38,720 nt of DNA from Planctomyces sp. SH-PL62 (GCA_945893045.1 CAMDEA010000072.1:1-38720); one strand, 5' to 3'. Positions 30,617 through 38,720 are shown, counted from the stretch's first letter. The notes: generated by a model from the letters alone, not told the origin. Translations and numbers: made by a program.

Positions 30617-31654
30617 ATGCCCGCGCAATCCAGCGTTCGACGTCTCGTGATTTTGTTACTCGTGATCGCGTCCTTCGCCGGGCCAGTTTCGGCCGACGAA
30701 ACGCCCGCTCGGCCGGTCAAGCTGATTTTCGACACCGACATGGGCAATGACATCGACGACGCCCTCGCGCTGGGAGTCATCCACGCTTTGCAGAGTCGCG
30801 GCGAATGCGAGTTGCTGGCGGTCACGCTCAGCAAAGACAACGACCTCGCCGCCCCGTTCGTCGATCTGGTCAACACGTTCTACGGACGCGGCAACATTCC
30901 GCTGGGAGTTGTCCGCAAAGGCAAGACTCCGGAAGACAGCCGCTATCTGACCGACACCGTCAAAGCCACCGACAACGGCCAACCTCGATACCCGCACAAG
31001 CTCAAAACCGGCAAAGACGCTCCCGAAGCGGTCGGCTTGCTGCGGCAGACACTCGCCGCGCAGCCGGATCGTTCGGCAGTGCTGGTCGTCGTCGGCTTCT
31101 CGACAAACATCTTGCGGCTGTTGGACTCGCCGGCCGATCAGCACTCGCCGCTGACTGGCAAAGAGTTGGTGATTCGCAAAGTGCGGCTGCTGTCGATGAT
31201 GGCCGGCATGTTCAGCGAGAAGAACCGGGTGAAGGAATACAACGTCTGGATCGACTCCCCTTCGGCTCAGCGGGTCTTCACCGAATGGCCGACGCCGCTC
31301 GTCACCAGCGGGTTCGAGATCGGCGTCGCGATCAAGTATCCGGCATCCAGCATCCAGCGAGACTTCGGCTACGTGAAGCATCATCCGCTCAAGCAGGCTT
31401 ACGAGCTGTATCAGAAGATGCCGTATGACCGCGAAACGTGGGATTTGACCGCCGTGCTGTACGCCGTTCGCCCGGATCATGGCTACTTCGGACTGTCACC
31501 CGCCGGCCGCATCCGAGTGGATGCTCAAGACGTCACGCAATTCGACATCGTGGACGGTGGCCAGCAACGGTATCTGACTGTCACTGCCGAACAGATCGCG
31601 CGCGTCCGCGAGGCGCTCATTCAACTGGCGAGCCAGCCGCCCACAAATCGCTGA
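30617..31654 (+). CDS. Exported nucleoside hydrolase
   Basis: 345 residues. RRLVILLLVIASFAGPVSAD is a Sec signal. The calcium-binding aspartate cluster LIFDTDMGNDIDDALALG (D39, D41, D47, D48) is that of the inosine-uridine nucleoside N-ribohydrolase family, which splits nucleosides to base and ribose. The mature domain continues with ELLAVTLSKDNDLAAPFVDL and VVVGFSTNILRLLDS. AGGAG sits 7-8 nt before the ATG. Export suggests use of external nucleosides or a related glycoside substrate. It is separated from the pilin-like gene by a terminator, so it has its own promoter. Confidence 0.85.
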   Translation: MPAQSSVRRLVILLLVIASFAGPVSADETPARPVKLIFDTDMGNDIDDALALGVIHALQSRGECELLAVTLSKDNDLAAPFVDLVNTFYGRGNIPLGVVRKGKTPEDSRYLTDTVKATDNGQPRYPHKLKTGKDAPEAVGLLRQTLAAQPDRSAVLVVVGFSTNILRLLDSPADQHSPLTGKELVIRKVRLLSMMAGMFSEKNRVKEYNVWIDSPSAQRVFTEWPTPLVTSGFEIGVAIKYPASSIQRDFGYVKHHPLKQAYELYQKMPYDRETWDLTAVLYAVRPDHGYFGLSPAGRIRVDAQDVTQFDIVDGGQQRYLTVTAEQIARVREALIQLASQPPTNR

Positions 31655-31741
31655 GTGACTGGCGAGCCTTTGACCGGAGTTGTCGGAAGTTTGACCGACT
31701 GGCCTTCCGGTTTGTGGCGGCTTCAGCAGGTATACTCCGCG

Positions 31742-31766
31742 ACCGGACGTAGGCGTCCGGTCTACG
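31742..31766. repeat. Half unit of the ccggacgtaggcgtccggtc palindrome
   Basis: accggacgtaggcgtccggt and ctacg here are identical to the right arm of the palindrome at 10473-10522 including the following gaaa. The left arm is absent. It lies 28 bp before the YdjY-domain gene start. Confidence 0.7.
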
Positions 31767-31793
31767 AAACGACACGACGCGAGGAACAACATC

Positions 31794-32762
31794 ATGCCCG
31801 TGACCACCGACCCCGAGTTTGCTCGACGCGAGTTTTTGAACGCTCTGGTCGCCGCGGCGGGAGCCGCGATCGTGGCCGACCGTTTGGGGATCGCAGAGGA
31901 ACCGGCCAAAGTCGCCAAGAAGTCGAAAGAGCCGGTGCCGCTCAATAAGCAGGGGACGGTGTTGCTCGATGTGGACGGCAAGCGGCTGCTGTTGAAAACG
32001 AAAGTCTGCCTGCGAGAGGGAGTGCTCGAAATGTTCTGCTGCCTGAAGCAGACCAAAGAGCACGAGTCGATCCTGTCGCTCGATTCCGAAGCGTATGTCG
32101 TTCACACGGGTCTGCTCGCGTTAGGGGCGAAGACGGGAGCGCCGGTGAAGTTTCAGCCGGAGTATTCGCCGCCAAAGGGGACACGCATCCGCATTTTCTG
32201 CCAGTGGACCGACAAGGAAGGCAAGCCGCATCGCGAGCCGGCCGAGAAGTGGGTCCGCAATTCCTCGAAACGGTTCTTCGTCGAACTGTTCGACGAAAAG
32301 CCCGTGGGGCTCAACCTGAAAGAGGACTCGGAACTGAAGTGGGACGAGAAAAACAAAGAGCTGTATTGGTTCGGCCACATGTCCGAGAAGCAGCGGGACT
32401 CGTTTCTGGCGATGTCCAAGGACGAGAAGTACCGCAAGGCGATCAAGAAGTTCTTCGACCTGACGCAGCCACGGCAGCTCGATTCCCCGTGGGTCTTCGC
32501 CGGCAGCGGCTTCTACGTCGATGAGGCCAACGGCACGAAGACGTATCTGGCGGAAGGGGGCGATGTGATCTGCGTCGCGAACTTCCCGTCCGCGATGCTC
32601 GACCTGGCGGTGAAGAGCTCCTCCGAAGGGGAGACGAACTTGATGTGGGAAGCCTGGAGCGATCGCGTCCCGCCACGAGACACCGAGGTCTTGCTGGAAC
32701 TGGTGCCGGAGTTCGACGAGAAGCCGGCCAAGCCGTCGGAAAAAACGGACAAGCCGAAGTAA
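31794..32762 (+). CDS. YdjY-domain protein with N-terminal Tat-like signal
   Basis: 322 residues. FARREFLNALVAAAGAAIVA is a Tat-like signal with RRE. Then QGTVLLDVDGKRLLLKTKVC, EMFCCLKQTKEHESILSLDS and HTGLLALGAKTGAPVKF match the YdjY domain, a conserved planctomycete secreted domain of unknown role. The C-terminal part contains WVFAGSGFYVDEANGTKTYL and a proline/lysine-rich tail. GAGGA lies 9 nt before the ATG. The gene follows the nucleoside hydrolase by 139 bp. No catalytic residues recognised. Confidence 0.75.
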   Translation: MPVTTDPEFARREFLNALVAAAGAAIVADRLGIAEEPAKVAKKSKEPVPLNKQGTVLLDVDGKRLLLKTKVCLREGVLEMFCCLKQTKEHESILSLDSEAYVVHTGLLALGAKTGAPVKFQPEYSPPKGTRIRIFCQWTDKEGKPHREPAEKWVRNSSKRFFVELFDEKPVGLNLKEDSELKWDEKNKELYWFGHMSEKQRDSFLAMSKDEKYRKAIKKFFDLTQPRQLDSPWVFAGSGFYVDEANGTKTYLAEGGDVICVANFPSAMLDLAVKSSSEGETNLMWEAWSDRVPPRDTEVLLELVPEFDEKPAKPSEKTDKPK

Positions 32763-33183
32763 TCACGGCCAATTCGCAGATGCTTTCTGATTGGCCTCTT
32801 GTCGCGTGTGTCGCCGCTCGCAGAATGACCGGCAGAGATTGCTGGCTGTGCATTGGATGCGAGACGCTTTCGCACCAAAGACAAGGTCTCACGATCACAC
32901 CGGTCCCGCAGGCGGCGGGGACCGATCATGGGACGCCGAATCGTCTCAACATCCGCGGCAAACTTGTCGCGACGGATCACCGGACAGCGGTATTTCTCGT
33001 CACCGCAACGCAGGCGATGCGCCGATCTATCTTCTAACTGCGCCCCGCGCGGACGGACTCTGCGGGTTTCTGGGATTCATCACATCTCTCTGCACACCGC
33101 GGCGTCTCGTCGGTTCGGCGATCTCAGAGGACTGAGGTCTTCGCTCCGCATCGGTCCGCTCGGAACGCAAGGCCGTTCGTCGC
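32763..33183. other. Intergenic stretch before the DUF1571 gene, no gene seen
   Basis: 421 bp on which several reading frames are open, but none has a ribosome site, a signal or recognisable motifs, and they overlap each other on both strands. A small GC inverted repeat (cggtcccgc / gcggggaccg, near 32900-32925) is the only structure. The promoter for the DUF1571 gene should lie here. Confidence 0.4.
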
Positions 33184-34218
33184 ATGAAACGCCTCTCTTG
33201 GTTCTTCAGCCGGTCTCATTGGCTGACCAAACCTGTTCGCCACCTTCCGCACGTCGCTCGCCGGATGCGGCACTCGCCGCACCGCCACAACGCGCTGGGC
33301 TCGCTCGTCGTCGCCGTGGCGATGGGCTTCTTGTACTTCCACGCTCAGCCGACGACCGCCGGGACCGATCCGGTTTCTCCCAATAGCCAGCAGACGATCG
33401 CCGGACTTGGTCAGGACTTCGGCGTCGATTCCACCGGCAATACGACGACCGCCACGGAAGCCAAGACCGCCGGTTCCAACGATACGCCCACGCTCACCGG
33501 CAAAGAGGCACTGACCGAAAGCGATCGAGTCCTGGCCGAAGCTCAAGCCAAGCTCGAAAAAATCCCCGCCTACGCGGCGACATTCGTCAAACAAGAGCGG
33601 ATCGGCGACACGCTGACCGAACTGCAAATCATCCAACTCCGCCTGTTCCACCAGCCCATGAAAGTCTTCATGAAATGGGAAGGTGGCAAGAGCGCCGGCC
33701 AACGAGTCATTTACGCCGAGGGAGAGAACGACGGCGACATGCTGGTCCGCATGTTGACCGGCATCGAGGCTCGGCTGGGCGTTCTCTCTTTGAATCCAAC
33801 GGGGGCTCTCGCGATGAAGCACTCGCGTTATCCCGTGACGAAGGCCGGATTGCTGGAGCTGACCAAGATTACGCGGCAGCACCGCCAAGCCGATCTGAAA
33901 GCCGAATCGGGCGTCACCGCGAAGCTGCTCGAACACCAGAAAATCGACAACCGCGATTGCCAATGCTTCGTGATCGAGTACGCCAAACCAGAGTTCGCTC
34001 CGGACGAGAAGAAGGAGTACCGCAAGTCGATGATCTACATCGACTCGCAGACCAAGCTGCCAATCTGCGTCCGCTGCTATGGCTGGCCGGAGAAAATCGC
34101 CGGAGCGGACCCGAAGAAGCTCGACCAAACGACGCTGCTGGAACTCTACGCCTACCGCAACATCGACTTCGAAGCCCAGGTGCAGGCCGAAGACTTCGGC
34201 AAAGCCCGGCTGCAATAG
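33184..34218 (+). CDS. DUF1571 protein
   Basis: 344 residues. After a basic N-terminus, HNALGSLVVAVAMGFLYFHA forms an uncleaved or signal-anchor helix (36-55). A Ser/Thr-rich linker follows to about 100. The main domain, LEKIPAYAATFVKQERIGDT, LRLFHQPMKVFMKWEGGKSA, QRVIYAEGENDGDMLVR and MIYIDSQTKLPICVRCYGWP, matches DUF1571, a LolA/LppX-like half-barrel fold in related proteins. A periplasmic lipid or lipoprotein carrier role is possible but not shown. AAGG lies 11 nt before the start, so an internal Met at 33268 is an alternative. Confidence 0.82.
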   Translation: MKRLSWFFSRSHWLTKPVRHLPHVARRMRHSPHRHNALGSLVVAVAMGFLYFHAQPTTAGTDPVSPNSQQTIAGLGQDFGVDSTGNTTTATEAKTAGSNDTPTLTGKEALTESDRVLAEAQAKLEKIPAYAATFVKQERIGDTLTELQIIQLRLFHQPMKVFMKWEGGKSAGQRVIYAEGENDGDMLVRMLTGIEARLGVLSLNPTGALAMKHSRYPVTKAGLLELTKITRQHRQADLKAESGVTAKLLEHQKIDNRDCQCFVIEYAKPEFAPDEKKEYRKSMIYIDSQTKLPICVRCYGWPEKIAGADPKKLDQTTLLELYAYRNIDFEAQVQAEDFGKARLQ

Positions 34219-34233
34219 TTCAGATTCAAGCTC

Positions 34234-34347
34234 CCCCCACTGAGCTTGCCTCAGTGGCTTGCGGGTTTTTGCGCTACCTGAGCTTCACTCGAATTGCACG
34301 CGCGTAGCGCAGAAACCCGTGAACCACTGAGGCAAGCTCAGTGGGGG
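34234..34347. repeat. Long palindrome between convergent genes
   Basis: Arms of 44 bp (cccccactgagcttgcctca... and its complement) match at about 40 positions around a 26-base centre. It starts 16 bp past the DUF1571 stop and ends 35 bp before the convergent esterase stop. The left arm includes gcgggttttt, so it may terminate transcription. Confidence 0.75.
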
Positions 34348-34382
34348 CGTCTGTTTGAGGGAGAGTCGATCGTGATGTGCAA

Positions 34383-35276
34383 TTACTTGATGACCTTCAT
34401 GGTCTTCAACCACGCTTCGCAGGGCTTCGGCCAATCGGTGACTGGTTGCCCATCGACATGCCGCAGGCCGTAGCCGTGGCCGCCGGTCGCATAGACATGC
34501 ACTTCGGCCGTGACGCCGACCTTCTTCAATTCGGTGGCGAACAGCAGCGTGTTGAAGACGCTCACCCCATCGTCATACGCGTGAACGAAGAACATCGGCG
34601 GCGAGTCCTTCGTGATCTTCACTTCCCCGCGCAGCTTCGCCTGGCCCCGTTCGTCCATGAGGCCCGGATAGATCAGCACCGCAAAATCCGGCCGGCTGGA
34701 GACCTTGTCCACATCGTCCAGCGGTTCGTACTGACGCTGATCGAAAACTGAAACGAGTCCCGCGACTTGTCCACCGGCCGAGAAGCCCAACAGCCCAATT
34801 CGCTTCGGATCGAGTCCCCATTCCGAGGCTTTGCTGCGGACGAGGCTCATCGCACGTTGCCCATCCTGTACGGCGGCAAACCAGCGTTTCTCCGGGTCGC
34901 GGCCCGGCACGCGGTACTTCAAGACGATCCCGGTGACTCCGATTTCATTGAGCCACTCGGCGACTTCGGTCCCTTCGAGGTCATAGGCCAGAATGCTGTG
35001 ACCGCCGCCCGGGCAAATCACGACCGCCGCGCCGGTGTCCTTGTTCTTGTCCGGGCGATACACGGTCAACTGCGGCGTCGAAACATTGCCGAGCTTGATG
35101 ATGCGGCGTCCGGCGATCAGTCGATCTTCGGGCTTCGTGAGATCGGCCTCCGGCGGCAGCTCCTTGGTGTCACCCGGCGGCTTGCCCGGCCAGACGTTGA
35201 TCGTGAGCGGCTCCGCGCCGAAAGCCATTGAACCAGACAGCGCGGCCAAACAGGCCAAAATCAAAAGCGGTTTCAT
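34383..35276 (-). CDS. Exported alpha/beta-hydrolase (acetyl-xylan-esterase-like)
   Basis: 297 residues. MKPLLILACLAALSGSMAFG is a Sec signal. Catalytic triad: S166 in GLLGFSAGGQ, D235 or D236 in VHAYDDGVSV, H267 in ATGGHGYGLR. The oxyanion segment ICPGGGHSILAYDLEGT and NVWPGKPPGD near the start are typical of planctomycete esterases grouped with acetyl xylan esterase/BD-FAE. It likely removes acyl groups from polysaccharides. It starts the minus-strand gene set before the palindrome and ends convergent with DUF1571. The cupin gene lies 36 bp upstream. Confidence 0.85.
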   Translation of the reverse strand: MKPLLILACLAALSGSMAFGAEPLTINVWPGKPPGDTKELPPEADLTKPEDRLIAGRRIIKLGNVSTPQLTVYRPDKNKDTGAAVVICPGGGHSILAYDLEGTEVAEWLNEIGVTGIVLKYRVPGRDPEKRWFAAVQDGQRAMSLVRSKASEWGLDPKRIGLLGFSAGGQVAGLVSVFDQRQYEPLDDVDKVSSRPDFAVLIYPGLMDERGQAKLRGEVKITKDSPPMFFVHAYDDGVSVFNTLLFATELKKVGVTAEVHVYATGGHGYGLRHVDGQPVTDWPKPCEAWLKTMKVIK

Positions 35277-35312
35277 GATGTTCTCGAGAGGTGAATTGGT
35301 GGCCCGGCGAAG

Positions 35313-35672
35313 TTAATCGATGTAATCAATCCGAAAGCTCTTGTTGGTGATAAACAGGACCGTGACGTCCCCCTCCGCACTGGCTCCGTGTTCCATGGCC
35401 TCCCCTTCTGGAAACCAGACGAACGTGCCGGGGCCGAACAATCCGTTGTGGGTCACCAGCGTCCCTTCGAGCACATACATGCCATGCCCACACGGGTGCG
35501 TGTGCAGCGGGTTGATGATGCCGGCGGGATAACGCACCAGACGAATCTCCGCGCCGGTAGTTGGGTCGGTGTAGAGATTCTTGCGGAACAACGCTTTGCC
35601 GATCTTCTCGTTGAAGCGTTCGTCCCAAGGTTGTTCGTGCGTGTTGATGGCGAAGAACTTGTCGGGCGACAT
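35313..35672 (-). CDS. Cupin-domain protein
   Basis: 119 residues with AGGAG 9 nt before the ATG. Single-domain cupin: metal ligands H57, H59 and H63 in PLHTHPCGHGMYVLEG, Gly motif GPGTFVWFPEGEAMEHGAS and E67-type neighbours. Resembles the C-terminal ChrR-like cupins. Substrate unknown. It lies 36 bp before the esterase gene and is likely co-transcribed with it. Confidence 0.85.
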   Translation of the reverse strand: MSPDKFFAINTHEQPWDERFNEKIGKALFRKNLYTDPTTGAEIRLVRYPAGIINPLHTHPCGHGMYVLEGTLVTHNGLFGPGTFVWFPEGEAMEHGASAEGDVTVLFITNKSFRIDYID

Positions 35673-35707
35673 GATTGGAAACTCCTATTTTGGAGAGACG
35701 CTCACAC

Positions 35708-35803
35708 TAACCCGAAGCGTCAGCGAGGGTGAACGCTTCACAACGCACCGGTGTCAGAATCAGCGTCTTTCGGAGCATTCGCCCTCGCTGACGCTTCGGG
35801 TTA
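35708..35803. repeat. Palindrome of the taacccgaagcgtcagcgag family, containing the DUF1028 stop
   Basis: Arms taacccgaagcgtcagcgag and its complement (35778-35803) flank a 44-base centre. Same family as the inner palindrome at 6891-6960. The right end contains TTA at 35801-35803, the complement of the TAA stop of the DUF1028 gene. Confidence 0.75.
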
Positions 35804-36607
35804 CTTTGGCGGGAGGCTCATCGGGGAGGAAAGCTTTGGCCGATCCGGACACGGATGTTGAAACGGGAGCTTGCCGCCGGACCAATTCCCTTTGGCATCA
35901 TGCTTCAGCTCGGCGTATTTCCTGGCGAGCTCAACGACCGCGTCGTCGCTCTTGTCGACGTGCAGCGAGAGCCAATCCCCCTCGACCCCTTTCTTCGCGA
36001 CGCGCATTCCCGCCGCGAGCCGTCCACGATGATCGCCTCCCGCGCAGTCAGCGGCGATCAGAGCGGCCAGCAATCGGTCGGCCAAACTGCCGGACGTCTC
36101 TTCGTAGGCTCGCGACATCGCGACCACGACTTCACGCCCCGTCAACGTGTTCCCTTGGCAGCAGTAGAACCGGCCGGTCATCGCTCCCCAATAGCGGCTG
36201 CCGGCGGGCGCTTCGGTGGGATTGTGAACGGCCGCTCGGCCTTGCATGTCGATGATCGCCAACTGCCGGAGTTCGGAATCCTTGTCCTCCTTGAGCAACT
36301 CAAACAGCACCGCCTCCGGCCGCTTCCCTTGTTGCAATAGATCGAGAGCCGGCTCGCCCCACTTCGGAACGTGATGATGCTGAGTACAAAACGCTCCGAC
36401 ATCCGCGCGGACGTAGGGGACTACCTTGCCGACCGCCAGATACTTGCTGGCGACCGCAGCACCGCAAATGTGGTTCTCCGGATCAACCGCGATGATGGAG
36501 AACGTGGCGGTGATCTCCGGCTTCGCCGCTGGCGGAGGTGCGGCGTTCAATGACTGGACGAACCATGACATCACCACGATCGCGACCGTCACACGCATGG
36601 AACACAT
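35801..36607 (-). CDS. Exported DUF1028 protein
   Basis: 268 residues from the ATG at 36607, with AGGAG 7 nt upstream; an upstream in-frame start at 36664 lacks this. MRVTVAIVVMSWFVQSLNAA is a Sec signal. ITATFSIIAVDPENHICGAA, VASKYLAVGKVVPYVRADVG, SRYWGAMTGRFYCCQGNTL, and AALIAADCAGGDHRGRLAAGM are diagnostic of DUF1028, an Ntn-hydrolase-like fold. A mature N-terminal nucleophile is not obvious. Its activity is unknown. It precedes a palindrome that includes its stop. Confidence 0.85.
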   Translation of the reverse strand: MCSMRVTVAIVVMSWFVQSLNAAPPPAAKPEITATFSIIAVDPENHICGAAVASKYLAVGKVVPYVRADVGAFCTQHHHVPKWGEPALDLLQQGKRPEAVLFELLKEDKDSELRQLAIIDMQGRAAVHNPTEAPAGSRYWGAMTGRFYCCQGNTLTGREVVVAMSRAYEETSGSLADRLLAALIAADCAGGDHRGRLAAGMRVAKKGVEGDWLSLHVDKSDDAVVELARKYAELKHDAKGNWSGGKLPFQHPCPDRPKLSSPMSLPPK

Positions 36608-36646
36608 GAGAAGACTCCTAACAACGCTCCATCTCTGCCTGCCTCC

Positions 36647-36705
36647 ATTCGCGCCCCATTTCATTCGCGCGGCAATTGGCCGCGCGAATGAAGTGGAGCG
36701 TGAAT
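36647..36705. repeat. Palindrome between DUF1028 and the PLP-enzyme gene
   Basis: Arms attcgcgccccatttcattc... and the complement ending at 36705 match at about 24 of 27 positions around a short centre. It begins 40 bp before the DUF1028 start and ends 4 bp from the stop of the upstream PLP-enzyme gene. Confidence 0.7.
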
Positions 36706-36708
36706 GAC

Positions 36709-37932
36709 TCAGAACTTGCCCGTTTCACGTCGTGCGGCGATCGGCCAGATCGCTTCCACTTTTTCGCCGCGCGTTGCGTAAATGCGGTCGTACAAATTCA
36801 CATTCGGATCGCAGTGCGGGACGAGAAACTCGATCCGCTCACCGATCTGCGGCAGCTTGGTGCCGGGTTCGAGCGTCAGGATGCCGAACTCGTCGCCGCC
36901 GCGGTTGTAGGTCAGCCCCGGCCAGCCTTTCGCTTCCGGCTTGTGAGAGGTCGTCGTATCGAGTGCTTTGGTCCCGGCATCGACGGAGACTCGATCGGCA
37001 TGTGTCGCATTCACGACGGTCGCCAGCACAGTCAGGCTGTGCTGGAAGTCGGCGTAGTTCTCACCGCTCGATTGCCCACCGATGCGGCGATAGTCGATGT
37101 CCATGAACACGTACGAGCCGACTTGCAATTCGGTGACGCCCTGGATGGTGCTGTCGATGTTGTAGGTGCCGGTGCTCCCTCCGGAGAGAATGCCGGCATC
37201 GAAGCCCGCTTTGTGGAGCAGATCGCGTGACTCGACCGACTTCCCCATCGCGTCGCGCGAAACCTTGTCGCGGGCCTCGAAGCCGACGACATGCGAAGCG
37301 TGACCGGCGTAGGACTGCACTCCGCGAATGTGCAACCGCTTGTGTTTCGCGATGAACTGAGCCAACTCCACGGCGGGCTGGCCAGGCATGATGCCTGTGC
37401 GGCGATCTCCGATGTCGACATCGACCAGCACATCCACGTTGATTCCCGCCGTGTTCGCGGCAGCAGAAAGCAACTCGACTTCGCGCGGATGACCGACCGA
37501 CAGCATCACCCCCCTGCCCTGTTGAATCAGCGACACCATGCGTGCGATCTTCGCTGGCTCGACGATGGGCGACGTCAGCAGCACACCGGTGATGCCGGCC
37601 GCGACCAGCGCTTCGGCTTCGGGGACCGTGGCCGCGCAAATGCCGAGCGCTCCCGCCGCCATCTGCCGCTTGGCAATCTCCGGACACTTGTGCGTCTTGG
37701 CGTGCGGCCGAAAGCCTCGGTTGGAACGCCGGCAATGCTCGGCCATCTTCTGCACGTTGGACTCGAACAGGTCGAGATCCAACAACAACGCCGGTGTCGG
37801 CACATTGGCTTTGGTGAGGTTGGTCGGATCGAAGCCAACCGTCTGATCGTAAGCGGTCAAGGTGTTCTCCAAGTTCGTCAGCAGGCCCATTCCCAAACCG
37901 GCGGCCAGGAATGTTCGACGGTTCGCACGCAT
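36709..37932 (-). CDS. Tat-exported D-threonine-aldolase-like (DSD1 family) PLP enzyme
   Basis: 407 residues, with GGGAG 7-8 nt before the ATG. NRRTFLAAGLGMGLLTNLEN is a twin-arginine signal. The fold-III PLP-binding region has K79 in FRPHAKTHKCPEIA, SYAGHASHVVGF, GILSGGSTGTYNIDSTIQGV and VFMDIDY. The metal-site motif PHCDPNVNLYD (H373, C374, D375) is near the C-terminus, as in D-threonine aldolases and D-serine dehydratases. It probably cleaves or dehydrates D-beta-hydroxy amino acids. Export of a PLP enzyme by Tat would move it into the periplasm, where D-amino acids from peptidoglycan are available. This is inference. Confidence 0.88.
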   Translation of the reverse strand: MRANRRTFLAAGLGMGLLTNLENTLTAYDQTVGFDPTNLTKANVPTPALLLDLDLFESNVQKMAEHCRRSNRGFRPHAKTHKCPEIAKRQMAAGALGICAATVPEAEALVAAGITGVLLTSPIVEPAKIARMVSLIQQGRGVMLSVGHPREVELLSAAANTAGINVDVLVDVDIGDRRTGIMPGQPAVELAQFIAKHKRLHIRGVQSYAGHASHVVGFEARDKVSRDAMGKSVESRDLLHKAGFDAGILSGGSTGTYNIDSTIQGVTELQVGSYVFMDIDYRRIGGQSSGENYADFQHSLTVLATVVNATHADRVSVDAGTKALDTTTSHKPEAKGWPGLTYNRGGDEFGILTLEPGTKLPQIGERIEFLVPHCDPNVNLYDRIYATRGEKVEAIWPIAARRETGKF

Positions 37933-38115
37933 AGTGGCAACTCCCGAATCACGAAGGAAGTGGGACGCAACTGGCCGCGAAGTGTAGCGGGCGATTGCCG
38001 TCGGACTTCACGGACGAAGAGCGGCAGGGGTCGCGAAATTCATTCCGTCCGGATAAGTCTTCGCTCCCGTTGGGCCTGGAGTTCGTGAGTGTCTGGAAAA
38101 CTGGAGGAAACAATC

Positions 38116-38720
38116 ATGCTTACACGACGATCGTTTCTTGGCACGGTGGGTGCCGGACTTATCCTTGGACCGCCTGCGTTGACATCCGAGACTGCGCCGA
38201 GCAAACGCAAACGCCTGGCAGTCGTCACCACCGAGTGGCGCTACAGGTCGCATGCCTGGCACATGGCGGAGCGATTCCTCGTCGGCTATCCGATCAATGG
38301 CCGCTGGCATCGGCCGCCGCTGGATGTGGTCGCAGCGTATGTCGATCAGAAGCCGGAGGGCGACCTGAGCCGCAAACGCTCCGAAGAGTTTGGCTTCCCG
38401 ATCTATCCGACGATCGCCGAGACGCTACGGTGCGGCGGCGACAAACTGGCGGTCGATGCCGTGCTGATCATCGGCGAGCACGGCAACTACCCGAAGAGCG
38501 AGTTCGCTCAAACGAAATATCCGCGCTACGAGTTCTTCAAGCAGGTGACGGACGTCTTTCGCCAGGACGGCCGCGCGGTCCCGGTCTTCAACGACAAGCA
38601 TCTGTCGTGGAAATGGGAGTGGGCCAAAGAGATGGTCGAGATCTCGCGCGAGCTGAAGTTCGCCTTCACGGCCGGTTCGTCGCTGCCGGTCACTTGGCGG
38701 ATGCCGGCGATCGACATGCC
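38116..38720 (+). CDS. Tat-exported conserved planctomycete protein (5' part only)
   Basis: At least 201 residues, running off the right edge. GGAGG lies 8 nt before the ATG. MLTRRSFLGTVGAGLILGPP is a twin-arginine signal. Then come RLAVVTTEWRYRSHAWHMAE, RFLVGYPINGRWHRPPLDVV, EEFGFPIYPTIAETLRCGGD, DAVLIIGEHGNYPKSEFAQT and VPVFNDKHLSW. I recognise this block pattern from planctomycete exported proteins but cannot assign a function; it has a Rossmann-like or flavodoxin-like look in the first part. No stop is visible. Confidence 0.8.
   Translation, partial: MLTRRSFLGTVGAGLILGPPALTSETAPSKRKRLAVVTTEWRYRSHAWHMAERFLVGYPINGRWHRPPLDVVAAYVDQKPEGDLSRKRSEEFGFPIYPTIAETLRCGGDKLAVDAVLIIGEHGNYPKSEFAQTKYPRYEFFKQVTDVFRQDGRAVPVFNDKHLSWKWEWAKEMVEISRELKFAFTAGSSLPVTWRMPAIDM

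Noticed and set aside
31692..31736. TTGACC and TATACT as a promoter for the YdjY-domain gene
   Set aside because: The spacing is 34 bp instead of about 17, so they do not form a standard promoter; TATACT alone is weak evidence.
32763..33183. Short open frames in the gap before the DUF1571 gene
   Set aside because: They overlap on both strands, lack ribosome sites and give arginine-rich random-looking products.
1..38720. RNA genes, riboswitches and prophage or transposase genes
   Set aside because: No tRNA clover-leaf, rRNA stretch or riboswitch core was recognised by eye and no integrase or transposase motif appears; a covariance-model scan would be needed to exclude small RNAs.

Overview
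The window looks like an ordinary chromosomal stretch of a planctomycete (class Planctomycetia). The support is a GC-rich composition, two DUF1501 proteins, many twin-arginine (Tat) signal proteins with an SRRxFL-type start, an ECF sigma factor paired with a Hanks-type kinase that has a transmembrane stalk, a second kinase with a TPR tail, DUF1571, YdjY-domain and DUF1028 proteins, and a CotH / VTC / DUF4956 cluster. I could run no database search, so family names rest on motif and layout recognition. I see no rRNA, tRNA, CRISPR array, transposase gene or prophage.

Layout. 1-533: 5' part of a DUF1501 gene (minus). 766-3477: Ser/Thr kinase with TPR tail. 3577-5023: two toxin-antitoxin pairs (RelE/ParE toxin with Phd-like antitoxin; DUF104-like antitoxin with PIN toxin), followed by a decayed copy of the first antitoxin's 3' end. 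5298-9617: exported N,N-dimethylformamidase-like protein, Gfo/Idh/MocA oxidoreductase and a secreted repeat-rich disordered protein. 9859-12728: ECF sigma factor and its partner kinase. 13003-16764: a compact operon of a 51-residue membrane protein, a methyltransferase and a membrane sulfatase-fold protein. 16910-20926: CotH protein, VTC-domain protein and DUF4956 membrane protein. 21150-22547: second DUF1501 protein, divergent from dnaA (23047-24612). The dnaA upstream gap holds a 59-bp palindrome and a candidate origin with DnaA-box-like sites and an A-tract. 24794-26749 (minus): small membrane protein, prepilin peptidase, CoaB-type ligase. 27202-29723: PII protein, two small minus-strand genes and miaA. 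30137-34218: pilin-like peptide with a clear intrinsic terminator, nucleoside hydrolase, YdjY-domain protein, DUF1571 protein. 34383-37932 (minus): exported esterase, cupin, DUF1028 protein, Tat-exported D-threonine-aldolase-like PLP enzyme. 38116 to the end: start of another Tat protein.

The most striking feature outside the genes is a dense set of long imperfect to perfect palindromes, at least fifteen, in several sequence families. Members recur in the window (7049 and 19297; 8573, 22616 and a half unit at 3473; 10473 and a half unit at 31742; 6876 and 35708; 20997 and 24639). Many sit at gene 3' ends and contain the stop codon of the neighbouring gene. One (1081-1148) lies in frame inside the first kinase gene and encodes a proline-rich linker.

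The multi-gene units most worth following are CotH-VTC-DUF4956, the small DPGSGS membrane protein with methyltransferase and sulfatase-fold protein, and the palindromic-element system itself.
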